Made by a program: the position numbers and the translations under genes | Assembly (NCBI GenBank): GCA_963695985.1 | Contig: CAVOIC010000015.1 | Location: 106,188-170,187 of the forward strand | Source of the DNA: DATBVX01 sp963695985 | GTDB taxonomy: Bacteria; Pseudomonadota; Gammaproteobacteria; Steroidobacterales; Steroidobacteraceae | Reading direction: 5' to 3' | Length of the DNA: 64,000 nucleotides | In this document: positions 31,796 through 40,111 of the stretch, one piece after another | Position numbering within the stretch: the first letter of the stretch is position 1 | Layout: every line of letters starts with the position of its first letter | Notes under the pieces: model-generated | Databases searched by the model: none | The model's input: only the letters and a program-made list of their open reading frames with translations | Told to the model about the DNA's origin: nothing

Positions 31796-34167
31796 ATGCG
31801 CGCCGGCGCCTGGTGGCGGGAGTGGTGCTGCTGGCGCTGGTGGGCGGCGTGTTCTGGCTGCTGGTGCAGCCGCGATTGCGCGTGGAGACGGATCTGCTGG
31901 CGCTCTTGCCCCGCAGCGCTGCCGATCAACGCACGGCGAGCGCCGTGGACGCCTTCTCCGAACGCCTGGCGCGCAAGGTGGTCTTTCTCGTCGGCGCCAC
32001 GGACCCCGCGGCGGCGAGCGCGGCCGCACACGTGTTCGCGGATACCCTGTCACAGTCGGGTGTGTTCCGGGCCGTGCGTGAGCGGATCGGTGAAGACCTG
32101 CAGGCAAGCGTCAGCTTCTACCTGGACCATCGTGCCCGGCTGCTGTCACCACGCGACCAGGCGATGCTCGAGGCCGGTGGGGGAGAGAAGTTCTATCGCT
32201 CGGCGTTGCTGGCGCTCTATACGCCGGCGGGTCTGATGCATCCGATCGCGGGCAGCCTCGATCCTCTCGGTCTGGGAGCGGACTACCTGCTTGAGCAGCT
32301 GCCGGCGACGGGCAACGCCCAGTTGCGCGGCTCGCAGCTGGCGGTGACTGAGAAGGGTCAGACATACGTGCTCGTGAGTGCGGAGACCGACGGGAGCCCG
32401 TTTGCAGGCGACGTGCAGGACCGAGCGGAGGCGGCTCTCACTACCGCGACGCGCGCGGCGCGTGCCGCAGCGCCCGGCGAGATCACGCTGCTGCAGTCGG
32501 GAGCGCTCCAGCATGCGACCGTCGCCGCACGCAGGGCGCAGCATGAAGTGGCGCTCTTTGGCACGATCGCCACCCTGGCGGTGCTCGCGCTGATGCTGGT
32601 GCTGTTCCGGGACTGGCGCGCACCGGTGCTGGGGTTGATCGCAATCAGCGCCGGCGCAGCTGCGGGCATCAGCGCCACGCATTTCGCCTTCGGCGAGCTG
32701 CACCTCGTCGCATTGGTGTTCGGATCGAGCCTGATCGGCGTCGCGATTGATTACTCGATGCACTTCTATGCCGATCAGTTTCGTGCGCCCCGCAGCTGGG
32801 TGCCAACCGATGCGCTGGCGCATGTCGGGCGGCCCATCCTCCTCAGCATCGGCGCGACCGTGCTCGGCTACATGGGCCTGCTGCTGTTGCCGTTCCCGGG
32901 ACTCAAGCAGATGGCGTTGATCAGCATCGCCGGTCTCATCGTGGCTTGTGCTTGTGTGTTCCTGATCTTTCCCGCGGCGGCACGCGGCACCGGTCGCGAC
33001 TTGCCGCGCTGGTGTGCGCAGCTCATCGCCGCGATCGAACAGTCAGGGCATTATCTCGCCAAGCCTCGTACGCGTTTGATTGTCGGCGTGCTGGCGCTCG
33101 TCTTTCTCGCCGTCGGGCTCGCGCGCGTTCAGTTTCGCGACGATATCCGTACTCTGCAGATGGTCACGCCGCGCCTGGCGCAGGTGGAGCGGCGCGTCAG
33201 CGAGCTGCTGGGCGCGCTGAGTGAGAGCCGCTATTTCCTGGTGAGCGGACCGGACGCCGAGTCGGTGCTCGAGACCGAGGAGCAGCTTGCGCAGGCGCTG
33301 CGCGCGCTCAAGCAGGGTGGCGCTGTCGAGGCGTTTACGGCCGTCAGCAACTCGTTGCCTTCCATCCGACGTCAGGAGCAGATTCAACGCCTGCTGGAGC
33401 AGAAGATTCTGGCCGACGACGGCCTGCTGCCACGGCTCATGCAGGAACTGGGATTCGATGCGGCGCATGCGGCGCGCGAAGTCGAGGCGTTCCGCAACGC
33501 GCGCACGCCCCTGCAGCCTGATGAATGGCTGGCTAACCCGATCTCCGCCGCGTTCCGTGATCTGTGGCTCGGTGCCTCGGATGGTCATTATGCGACCGTG
33601 ATCGCGCTGGCCGGCATCCACGACACCGATGCCCTGCGCGCGGTGGCGCGCACGATTCCGGGCGCGCGCTTCGTGGATCGCGTCAGCGAGATTTCCGCTG
33701 TACTGGCGCGGTATCGAGTGGCGGTGTCGGAGCTGTTGCTCCTCGCGTACGCAGCGATCTTTGGCGTGCTCGCCTGGCGCTATGGCATACGCGATGCGGT
33801 CTGGCTGAGCGCCGCGCCGCTCGGCGCCACGGTGCTGACGCTGGCGTTTGCCGGCATCGCCGGCCTGCAGGTCAACCTGTTTGCGGTGCTGGGCCTGCTG
33901 CTGCTGCTTGCACTGGGGGTCGACTATGCGATCTTTCTGCGCGAAGCGAGCGCCGCACGTACTACTGCGTTACTTTCCGTATCGTTGTCGGCGCTAACCA
34001 CGATGTTGGCCTTCGGGCTGCTCGGGTTCAGCTCCACACCGTTGATTCGTTCGATCGGGCTCACATTGCTGGTCGGCATCGGGTCCTGCTGGCTGATTGC
34101 CGTGGTCGGCGATTCCTGGCGCCGCCCACCAACACCGCTGGGCCCGGGGCAGGTGCGCCATGGCTGA
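31792..34167 (+). CDS. apeM: MMPL/RND-type exporter of the aryl polyene cluster (ApeM-type)
   Basis: The 791-residue product has the RND/MMPL plan: one N-terminal membrane helix (LVAGVVLLALVGGVFWLLV), a large periplasmic domain opening with VETDLLALLPRSAADQ, five membrane helices (about 250-390), a second helix and periplasmic domain, and a final bundle with LLLLLALGVDYAIFLREAS. GSSLIGVAIDYSMHFYADQ is the conserved Asp-Tyr proton-relay segment, present in both halves. It probably exports the polyene lipid. The GTG at 31792 overlaps the LolA-like stop; the frame is open further upstream, but that part is shadow of ApeL. Confidence 0.9.
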   Translation: MNARRRLVAGVVLLALVGGVFWLLVQPRLRVETDLLALLPRSAADQRTASAVDAFSERLARKVVFLVGATDPAAASAAAHVFADTLSQSGVFRAVRERIGEDLQASVSFYLDHRARLLSPRDQAMLEAGGGEKFYRSALLALYTPAGLMHPIAGSLDPLGLGADYLLEQLPATGNAQLRGSQLAVTEKGQTYVLVSAETDGSPFAGDVQDRAEAALTTATRAARAAAPGEITLLQSGALQHATVAARRAQHEVALFGTIATLAVLALMLVLFRDWRAPVLGLIAISAGAAAGISATHFAFGELHLVALVFGSSLIGVAIDYSMHFYADQFRAPRSWVPTDALAHVGRPILLSIGATVLGYMGLLLLPFPGLKQMALISIAGLIVACACVFLIFPAAARGTGRDLPRWCAQLIAAIEQSGHYLAKPRTRLIVGVLALVFLAVGLARVQFRDDIRTLQMVTPRLAQVERRVSELLGALSESRYFLVSGPDAESVLETEEQLAQALRALKQGGAVEAFTAVSNSLPSIRRQEQIQRLLEQKILADDGLLPRLMQELGFDAAHAAREVEAFRNARTPLQPDEWLANPISAAFRDLWLGASDGHYATVIALAGIHDTDALRAVARTIPGARFVDRVSEISAVLARYRVAVSELLLLAYAAIFGVLAWRYGIRDAVWLSAAPLGATVLTLAFAGIAGLQVNLFAVLGLLLLLALGVDYAIFLREASAARTTALLSVSLSALTTMLAFGLLGFSSTPLIRSIGLTLLVGIGSCWLIAVVGDSWRRPPTPLGPGQVRHG

Positions 34168-35383
34168 CGTACTCATCATCGGTGCCGGACCGTCGGGGGC
34201 GATTGCGGCTGCTCTGCTGGCGCAACGAGGCTACGAGGTGCTGGTCCTGGAGCGACAGAAGTTTCCGCGCTTCTCGATCGGTGAGAGCCTGCTCGCGAAC
34301 AGCATGCACTTCATCGAGGAAGCCGGAATGCTGGAGGCGGTTCAGGCGGGGGGCTTCCAGTTCAAGAATGGCGCGGCGTTCGTGCGCGACGGGTCCTACT
34401 CGGATTACAACTTCGCGCAAAAGAGTGCGTCCGGCTACGCCTATACGTTCCAGGTCCCGCGCGCGGACTTCGACAAGGTCCTGGCGGACGAGGCGGCGCG
34501 GCACGGTGCCGAGATCCGCTACGAGGTGGAGATCACCGCGGCGGATTTCTCCAGCGCCTCACCGCAACTCGAGGCGCGCAGCGCGCAAGGTGAGCTCTCC
34601 CGGCATCAGGCGCGCTTCGTGCTCGACGCGAGCGGCTTCGGGCGCACGCTGCCCCGCCTGTTGAACCTCGAGCGTCCCTCCGATTTTCCGGTACGCGCCG
34701 CGCTCTTCACCCATATCGAGGATCACGTCGAGGCGGGCGCTTTTGATCGCCAGAAGATCCGTGTCAGCATCCACCCGCGTGAGCGCGACGTGTGGTACTG
34801 GTTGATTCCGTTTTCCAACGGCCGCAGTTCCCTCGGGGTCGTCGCGACGCGCGAATTCCACCAGCGCTACCGCGGCAGCACCAGCGAGCGTCTGTGGCAG
34901 ATCGTCGGCGAGGAACCTTCGCTCGCGCAGCTTCTGGCGCAGTCCCGCCCGGTCGCACAGGTGGGCGAGATCGTCGGCTACGCGGCCAACGTAACGGCCC
35001 TGCACGGTAACGGCTTCGCACTGCTCGGCAACGCCGCCGAGTTCCTGGATCCGGTGTTCTCCTCCGGCGTGACGATTGCCATGCAGTCGGCCAGTCTTGC
35101 CGCGCGCGTGCTCGACCGACAGCTGCGCGGTGAAAGCGTGGACTGGCACGCCGATTTCGATGTGCCGCTCAAGTACGGGGTAGAGACCTTCCGCGCCTTC
35201 GTGAGTAGCTGGTACGACGGCACGCTCCAGGACGTGATCTTCTATCCACACCAGGAGGAGCAGATTCGCCGCCACATCTGTTCCGTGCTGGCCGGCTATG
35301 CCTGGGATGCGGCGAATCCGTACACGGGTCAGCATGCCCGGCGGCGCCTGAGCGCACTGGCGAGGCTCTGTCGCAATGCGTAG
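34160..35383 (+). CDS. FAD-dependent halogenase-like oxidoreductase of the aryl polyene cluster
   Basis: The 407-residue product opens with the FAD-binding GxGxxG (VLIIGAGPSGAIAAALLAQRG) and EVLVLERQKFPRFSIGESLL. It carries WYWLIP at residues 212-217, matching the WxWxIP signature of flavin-dependent halogenases, and later GFALLGNAAEFLDPVFSSGVT. FAD enzymes of this tryptophan-halogenase-like type occur in xanthomonadin clusters, whose pigments are brominated. The first choice is therefore an aryl halogenase; a monooxygenase or geranylgeranyl-reductase-like oxidase cannot be excluded. The ATG overlaps the exporter stop. Confidence 0.84.
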   Translation: MADVLIIGAGPSGAIAAALLAQRGYEVLVLERQKFPRFSIGESLLANSMHFIEEAGMLEAVQAGGFQFKNGAAFVRDGSYSDYNFAQKSASGYAYTFQVPRADFDKVLADEAARHGAEIRYEVEITAADFSSASPQLEARSAQGELSRHQARFVLDASGFGRTLPRLLNLERPSDFPVRAALFTHIEDHVEAGAFDRQKIRVSIHPRERDVWYWLIPFSNGRSSLGVVATREFHQRYRGSTSERLWQIVGEEPSLAQLLAQSRPVAQVGEIVGYAANVTALHGNGFALLGNAAEFLDPVFSSGVTIAMQSASLAARVLDRQLRGESVDWHADFDVPLKYGVETFRAFVSSWYDGTLQDVIFYPHQEEQIRRHICSVLAGYAWDAANPYTGQHARRRLSALARLCRNA

Positions 35384-35936
35384 CACATGGGCTGTGGCGC
35401 TCGCCGGCCTGTTCGCGGCCTGTGCGAGCACGCGCGAGCATGAATCTGCCCCCGGCGCGACTTCCTGGCCACCGCTCGCCCCGGCCACGCTGGGCGCAGA
35501 GCGCGCTGCGAACCAGCGCTTGCGTGCGGCGTTCAGCGACCGCGAGCTGATCCTGGACTGCGTCGTGAAGGTGAGCGCGGGCCATCTGACGGTGATCGGG
35601 CTGGTGCCGGGCGGGCCGCGGATGTTCAGCGTCGACTACGATGGCCAGCACGTGGCCGCGCAGGAGAGTGCCGAGATACCCGAGGACCTGCGCCCGCAGC
35701 TGTTGCTCAATGATTTGCAGCTGACTCTCTGGCCGTTGCCGGCCCTGCAAAGTGCTCTTGATCATTCACGCTGGACAGTGACGGAACCCGATGCGCGCAC
35801 GCGACGCCTGGCGCGCGATCGTAAGCTCATTGCCGAGGTGCACTACGCCGGCGCCGATCCGTGGACCGGACGCGCCTGGCTCGTGAACTTCGAGCGCGGC
35901 TATTCGATCACGATCGATTCGCTGCCGCTCGAATGA
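35376..35936 (+). CDS. apeN: DUF3261 lipoprotein of the aryl polyene cluster (ApeN-type)
   Basis: The 186-residue product has a lipoprotein signal (WAVALAGLFAACAST, lipobox FAAC) and the DUF3261 pattern: LILDCVVKVSAGHLTVIGLVPGG, FSVDYDGQHV, then LLNDLQLTLWPLPALQ. Such lipoproteins sit between the exporter and the dehydratase in aryl polyene loci and are probably periplasmic or outer-membrane parts of pigment transport. It overlaps the halogenase-like gene by eight bases and the next gene by four. Confidence 0.83.
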   Translation: MRSTWAVALAGLFAACASTREHESAPGATSWPPLAPATLGAERAANQRLRAAFSDRELILDCVVKVSAGHLTVIGLVPGGPRMFSVDYDGQHVAAQESAEIPEDLRPQLLLNDLQLTLWPLPALQSALDHSRWTVTEPDARTRRLARDRKLIAEVHYAGADPWTGRAWLVNFERGYSITIDSLPLE

Positions 35937-36427
35937 ACGCGGACGCTGCACGGTCGATGAGTGGCGTGGCGCTCCCGATCCCGATCGAGGAGCTGCTACT
36001 GCAACGGTACGAGATGCTGATGCTCGACTGCCTGTACGATTTCGGACCGGACCATGTCGAAGTCGGTGCCACGGTGACAGCACAGCACCCGCTGGTGGAT
36101 GATCCGCGCGGGCTGCCGGCCTGGGTGGGTATCGAGCTCATGGCGCAGGCGGTCTCGGTCTTCTCCGGGCTCGAACTGCGCGCCCGGGGGCTGCCACTGC
36201 GCATCGGCCTGCTGCTCGGAGCGCGCGCATACGAAGCGCGCGTGCCGTTCTTTGCCACCGGCGCCCAACTGAAAGTACGGGCCGTGCTGGCACTGCGCGA
36301 TGCGTCGGGCCTGGGTGTCTTCGATTGCACGATCAGCGAGCGCGAGGAGCTGCTCGCACGAAGTCAGGTCAAGGGGTATATGCCGGAGAACATCGACCAG
36401 TTCCTGGAGTCCGGTGCACATGGCTGA
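35933..36427 (+). CDS. apeP: Hotdog-fold 3-hydroxyacyl-ACP dehydratase (ApeP-type)
   Basis: The 164-residue product has the ApeP pattern: LPIPIEELLLQRYEMLMLD, then HPLVDDPRGLPAWVGIELMAQAVSVFSG, GLPLRIGLLLGARAYEA and FDCTISERE. In E. coli ApeP pairs with ApeI as a heteromeric dehydratase. The order P-Q-R (dehydratase, ketoreductase, ketosynthase) is conserved here. ATG 35933 overlaps the previous stop (ATGA). Confidence 0.85.
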   Translation: MNADAARSMSGVALPIPIEELLLQRYEMLMLDCLYDFGPDHVEVGATVTAQHPLVDDPRGLPAWVGIELMAQAVSVFSGLELRARGLPLRIGLLLGARAYEARVPFFATGAQLKVRAVLALRDASGLGVFDCTISEREELLARSQVKGYMPENIDQFLESGAHG

Positions 36428-37145
36428 ATGGGTCTTGGTCACCGGCTCGAGCCGCGGCATCGGCGCAGCGATCGCGCACCATCTCGCACGCGATGGCTAT
36501 AACCTCGTGCTCCATTGCCGCAGCGACCGCAAGGCCGCGCAAGGTGTGGCCGACGCTGCGCACGCGGCCGGCGTGCATACACGCATCCTGCAGTTCGACA
36601 TCGGCGACCGCAGCGCGACCCAGGCGGCACTGAGCGCCGACGTCGAGACCCACGGTGCGTACTACGGCGTAGTGTGCAATGCCGGGATCGCCCGCGACGG
36701 TGCCTTTCCCGCGTTGTCGAGCGAGGACTGGGACAGCGTACTGCGCACCAACCTCGACGGGTTCTACAACGTGCTGCAGCCGCTGGTCATGCCCATGATC
36801 CGCCGGCGCAAGCCGGGGAGGATCGTGACGCTGTCCTCGGTCTCGGGCGTGATCGGCAACCGCGGCCAGGTCAACTACAGCGCGGCCAAGGCCGGTATAA
36901 TCGGCGCCACCAAGGCGCTCGCTGTGGAGCTGGCAAGTCGGGCAATCACCGTCAATTGCGTGGCACCGGGACTCATCCGCACCGCCATGAGTGCCAACGC
37001 CCCGATGGAAGAGATACTCAAGTTGATCCCCGCACAGCGCATCGGAGAACCGGACGAGGTCGCAGCCGTGGTGGCGTTTCTCATGTCTGACGCCGCTTCC
37101 TACATCACGCGCCAGGTGATCGGCGTCAACGGTGGGATGTGCTGA
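36420..37145 (+). CDS. apeQ: 3-oxoacyl-ACP reductase, short-chain dehydrogenase (ApeQ-type)
   Basis: This FabG-like SDR of 241 residues has the cofactor motif VTGSSRGIG (residues 7-15), CNAGIARDG, and the catalytic Ser140, Tyr153 and Lys157 in TLSSVSGVIGNRGQVNYSAAK. The ending ITRQVIGVNGGMC is typical of FabG. It reduces the 3-keto group in each elongation cycle of the polyene. It overlaps the dehydratase by eight bases and shares a base with the next start. Confidence 0.93.
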   Translation: MAEWVLVTGSSRGIGAAIAHHLARDGYNLVLHCRSDRKAAQGVADAAHAAGVHTRILQFDIGDRSATQAALSADVETHGAYYGVVCNAGIARDGAFPALSSEDWDSVLRTNLDGFYNVLQPLVMPMIRRRKPGRIVTLSSVSGVIGNRGQVNYSAAKAGIIGATKALAVELASRAITVNCVAPGLIRTAMSANAPMEEILKLIPAQRIGEPDEVAAVVAFLMSDAASYITRQVIGVNGGMC

Positions 37146-38374
37146 TGGCCAGGCGCGTGGCCGTGACCGGCATGGCCGGCATTACCTCGATCGGCAGCTG
37201 CTGGTCCGAAATCGAAACGAGCCTGCGGGCCAACACCAGCGGCATCGAGCACATGTCCGAATGGGCGCGTTATTCGGAGCTCAACACCCGGCTCGGCGGT
37301 CCAGTGCGCAACTTTTCTGTGCCGGCGCACTTTACCCGCAAGGTGACACGCTCCATGGGGCGCGTGTCGCTGTTCGCGACTTGTGCAACCGAGGTGGCGC
37401 TGGCACAGGCGGGACTGCTCGAGGACGAATCGATCCGCGATGGTCGCATGGGCGTTGCCTACGGCTCCTCGACCGGCAGCACCGATGCGGTACGCGACTT
37501 CGGCGCGATGCTCTCCACCTGCAAGATGGGCAACATCAACGCCACGACCTATCTCAGGATGATGCCGCACACCACGGCTGCCAACATCGGCGTGTACTTC
37601 GGGCTGAAGGGCCGGGTGATTCCGGCCTCGAGCGCGTGCACGTCGGGTAGCCACTCGATCGGCTACGCCTACGAGTCGATCAAGTACGGCCGGCAGCTGA
37701 TGATGGTGGCGGGCGGCGCGGAGGAGCTGTGCGTGAGTGAGGCCGCGGTATTCGACACGCTGTTCGCCACCAGCACGCGCAATGACTTGCCGAAGACGAC
37801 GCCGCGTCCATTCGATCGTGATCGCGACGGGCTCGTGATCGGCGAGGGCGCCTGCACGCTGGTGCTGGAAGATCTCGAGCATGCCCTGGCACGCGGTGCG
37901 CGCGTGCACGCGGAAATCGTCGGCTTCGGCAGTAACGCCGACGGCGATCACCTGACCCATCCCAACACCTACACCATGCAGCGCGCCATGGAACTCGCGC
38001 TGCAGGACGCCGAGCTGCCCGCCACGGCGGTGGGCTACGTGAATGCACATGCGACCGCGACCGAGCAGGGGGACATCGCCGAGACCCAGGCCACCGCGCG
38101 TCTGTTCGGGCCGCGCGTGCCCGTAAGCTCGCTCAAGGGCCACATCGGCCACACGCTGGGCGCCTGCGGAGCCATTGAGAGCTGGGCGACCATCGAGATG
38201 CTGAACGCGGACTGGTACGCGCCGACCCTCAATCTGGAGAATATCGATGCGCGTTGCGGTGAGCTCGACTACATCGCGCGCGCCGGTCGGCGCGCGCAGT
38301 GCGAATACGCGATGAACAACAACTTCGCTTTCGGCGGAATCAACACCTCGTTGTTGTTCCGACGCCTGAGCTGA
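37145..38374 (+). CDS. apeR: Beta-ketoacyl-ACP synthase II-like enzyme (ApeR-type)
   Basis: The 409-residue product is a FabF-like ketosynthase with Cys165 in PASSACTSGSHSIGYAYE, His302 in NAHATATEQGDIAE and His336 in GHIGHTLGACGAIE. The late FAFGGINTSLLF is typical. In E. coli ApeR is the separate ketosynthase thought to start chain elongation. It is the last gene of the plus arm, starting at TGATG after the ketoreductase. Confidence 0.92.
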   Translation: MARRVAVTGMAGITSIGSCWSEIETSLRANTSGIEHMSEWARYSELNTRLGGPVRNFSVPAHFTRKVTRSMGRVSLFATCATEVALAQAGLLEDESIRDGRMGVAYGSSTGSTDAVRDFGAMLSTCKMGNINATTYLRMMPHTTAANIGVYFGLKGRVIPASSACTSGSHSIGYAYESIKYGRQLMMVAGGAEELCVSEAAVFDTLFATSTRNDLPKTTPRPFDRDRDGLVIGEGACTLVLEDLEHALARGARVHAEIVGFGSNADGDHLTHPNTYTMQRAMELALQDAELPATAVGYVNAHATATEQGDIAETQATARLFGPRVPVSSLKGHIGHTLGACGAIESWATIEMLNADWYAPTLNLENIDARCGELDYIARAGRRAQCEYAMNNNFAFGGINTSLLFRRLS

Positions 38375-38407
38375 AGTCCCATAGGCTGGCGCAAGGAGCA
38401 GAGAGGT

Positions 38408-38845
38408 ATGCGTATCAAGCCGATGCTCACGGTCATGTTCGGGGCAGTTCTGGCGATCGGCGCTGCACAGGCGCGCGACACGCGGCTGCAACTGCCGCTG
38501 AAGGACGCGATGGAGACATCGGAGTACAAAGCCAAGAGCGACCCGAACATCCGACTGTTCTTCGGTGCCCAGCAGCACCCGAAGCCGGCGCAGAGCTTCG
38601 GCGTCTACAAGACCAACAAGAAGAGCAACTTCTTCAACAAGTCCGACAAGGAAGGCTGCGAGTGGGTGTTCATCTCGGCCATCCTCTCGTTGCAGGAGCG
38701 CGCCCGGCAGCTGGGCGGCAACGCCGTGGTCAATATCAAGAGCATCTACAAGGGCGGCGATTTCTCCAGCGAAACGCAGTACGAATGTGGCGCCGGTGCC
38801 TTGATGGGTGGTGTGGCGTTCGAAGGCGAGATCGTCAAACTCTGA
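38408..38845 (+). CDS. Small exported protein of unknown function (often mislabelled excinuclease-like)
   Basis: The 145-residue product has a signal peptide (MLTVMFGAVLAIGAAQA) and a compact domain with two cysteines, GCEWVFISAILSLQERARQLGGNAVVNIKSIYKGG, shown here by its core ERARQLGGNAVVNIKS, and ECGAGALMGGVAFEG at the end. The layout is that of a small beta/alpha exported protein resembling YbjQ-type domains. AAGGAGCAGAG precedes the ATG. It follows the aryl polyene cluster by 33 bases, so it may be transcribed with it. No function can be assigned. Confidence 0.78.
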   Translation: MRIKPMLTVMFGAVLAIGAAQARDTRLQLPLKDAMETSEYKAKSDPNIRLFFGAQQHPKPAQSFGVYKTNKKSNFFNKSDKEGCEWVFISAILSLQERARQLGGNAVVNIKSIYKGGDFSSETQYECGAGALMGGVAFEGEIVKL

Positions 38846-38868
38846 TGGTTGTCGGGAGGACAGCAGTC

Positions 38869-39306
38869 GTGAGCAGCGTGCGAGGATCGGTCGTGATGTT
38901 GGTGGCGATGATGGTCATGATGGCGACAGCCGTGCCGGCGGCCTATGCCCGCAGCACGGTGCCCATCGTGCCGCACGACGACATGACGGTCACGACCGGA
39001 TCCGGCCGCACGCCGGCGGACGAAGAGGTGCGCCAAGCCATCGTTGCCGCGGCCGCGACTACCAAGTATCCGTGGACCGTGAGCACGAGCGAGGCGGGAG
39101 CGCTGGTGGCCACCACAGTCGTGCGCGACAAGCACACGGTCTCGGTCAACGTCAAGTACAGCGGCGCGCGCTACTCGGTCTCGTACCGCGACAGCGCCAA
39201 CATGAAGTACGAAGTGGACGATGGAGTAGCCAAGATTCATCCCTTCTACAACACGTGGGTGCAGGAGCTCATCGACGCCATCAACGCCGAGCTCAAGAAA
39301 CTCTGA
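38869..39306 (+). CDS. Small exported protein of unknown function
   Basis: The 145-residue product begins with a Met-rich signal peptide (VVMLVAMMVMMATAVPAAYA). A domain follows in which VRQAIVAAAATTKYPWTVS is succeeded by beta strands (ALVATTVVRDKHTVSVNVKY, YSVSYRDSANMKYEV) and a helix with WVQELIDAINAELKKL. A GTG at 38869 with GGGAGG nine bases upstream is preferred to the ATG at 38845 that overlaps the previous stop. The pattern suggests a small alpha/beta periplasmic protein. I do not recognise a characterised relative. Confidence 0.72.
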   Translation: MSSVRGSVVMLVAMMVMMATAVPAAYARSTVPIVPHDDMTVTTGSGRTPADEEVRQAIVAAAATTKYPWTVSTSEAGALVATTVVRDKHTVSVNVKYSGARYSVSYRDSANMKYEVDDGVAKIHPFYNTWVQELIDAINAELKKL

Positions 39307-39326
39307 GCCGGCGCCACGGAGGAGCC

Positions 39327-40091
39327 TTGCAGTCCGAGTTCCTGCGCACCGCCTTGCAGGCCGCCGAAGCGGCGGCTGAGATCGTCAGACCGCTTTACCA
39401 GAGCAACCTCGAGGTCCGCACCAAGGCGGACAAATCGCCTGTCACCGTCGCCGACGTCGAAGCGGAGAAGCGCATCCGCACCCTGATCGAAGAGCGCTTT
39501 CCGACGCACGGCTTTTACGGCGAGGAGACCGGCGAGCACGATCGCGACGCCGAATACCTGTGGCTCGTCGATCCGATCGACGGAACGAAGGCGTTCGTGC
39601 GCGGGTATCCGATGTTTTCGACCCAGATCGCACTGATGCACCGGGGCGAGCTCATCGTCGGCGTTTCGAGCGCGCCGGTGTATGGCGAGCTGGCTTACGC
39701 GGAGAAGGGACGGGGCGCGTGGCTCAACGGGCGGCAAGTCACGGTGAGCGCGATCGAGCGGCTCGAGGAATGCTCGGTTTCAGCCGGGAATCTCAAGTCA
39801 CTGGCGCAGAGCGCGCGCTGGGCTGCCTACGGTGACATCGTCAGCCGCGTGGACCGGATCCGGGGCTACGGCGATTTTCTCCACTACCACCTGCTGGCCT
39901 CGGGGCGGATCGATGCGGTGCTCGAGTCCGATGTAAACATCCTCGACATCGCGGCGCTGGCTGTCATCGTGCACGAAGCGGGCGGGCGCTTCACCGATCT
40001 CGAAGGCCGGCCGGTCTCGCTCGACATCGACAGCGTGCTGGCGAGCAACAGCCACCTGCACGCGTCGCTCCTCGCGGCACTCGCTCGCTGA
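39327..40091 (+). CDS. Inositol-monophosphatase-family phosphatase (CysQ/histidinol-phosphatase-like)
   Basis: The 254-residue product has the family metal-binding motifs: TKADKSPVTVADVEAEK, then GEETG, the hallmark WLVDPIDGTKAFVRGYPMF and the late ESDVNILDIAALAVIVHEAGG. Members hydrolyse 3'-phosphoadenosine 5'-phosphate, inositol phosphate or histidinol phosphate. The FVRGYPMFSTQIAL segment is most like the histidinol-phosphatase (HisN) subgroup. The start is a TTG at 39327 with GGAGGAG three bases upstream; no ATG gives the conserved N-terminus. Confidence 0.88.
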   Translation: MQSEFLRTALQAAEAAAEIVRPLYQSNLEVRTKADKSPVTVADVEAEKRIRTLIEERFPTHGFYGEETGEHDRDAEYLWLVDPIDGTKAFVRGYPMFSTQIALMHRGELIVGVSSAPVYGELAYAEKGRGAWLNGRQVTVSAIERLEECSVSAGNLKSLAQSARWAAYGDIVSRVDRIRGYGDFLHYHLLASGRIDAVLESDVNILDIAALAVIVHEAGGRFTDLEGRPVSLDIDSVLASNSHLHASLLAALAR

Positions 40092-40111
40092 GCAACGCGG
40101 ACGCGCTCCCT

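Larger units (their letters stand above)
22591..38374. other. Aryl polyene (APE/xanthomonadin-type) biosynthetic gene cluster, two divergent arms
   Basis: The minus arm (28423 to 22591) encodes ACP, ApeG, ApeH ligase, dehydratase, acyltransferase, ketosynthase, chain-length factor and a hotdog protein. The plus arm (28476 to 38374) encodes acyltransferase, ACP, dehydratase, glycosyltransferase, thioesterase, LolA-like, MMPL exporter, FAD enzyme, DUF3261 lipoprotein, ApeP-like dehydratase, ketoreductase and ketosynthase. Nearly all junctions overlap. The content parallels the E. coli ape and Xanthomonas pig loci. I see no methyltransferase (ApeB) and no dedicated aryl-starter gene such as an ammonia lyase or chorismatase. 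Confidence 0.9.
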
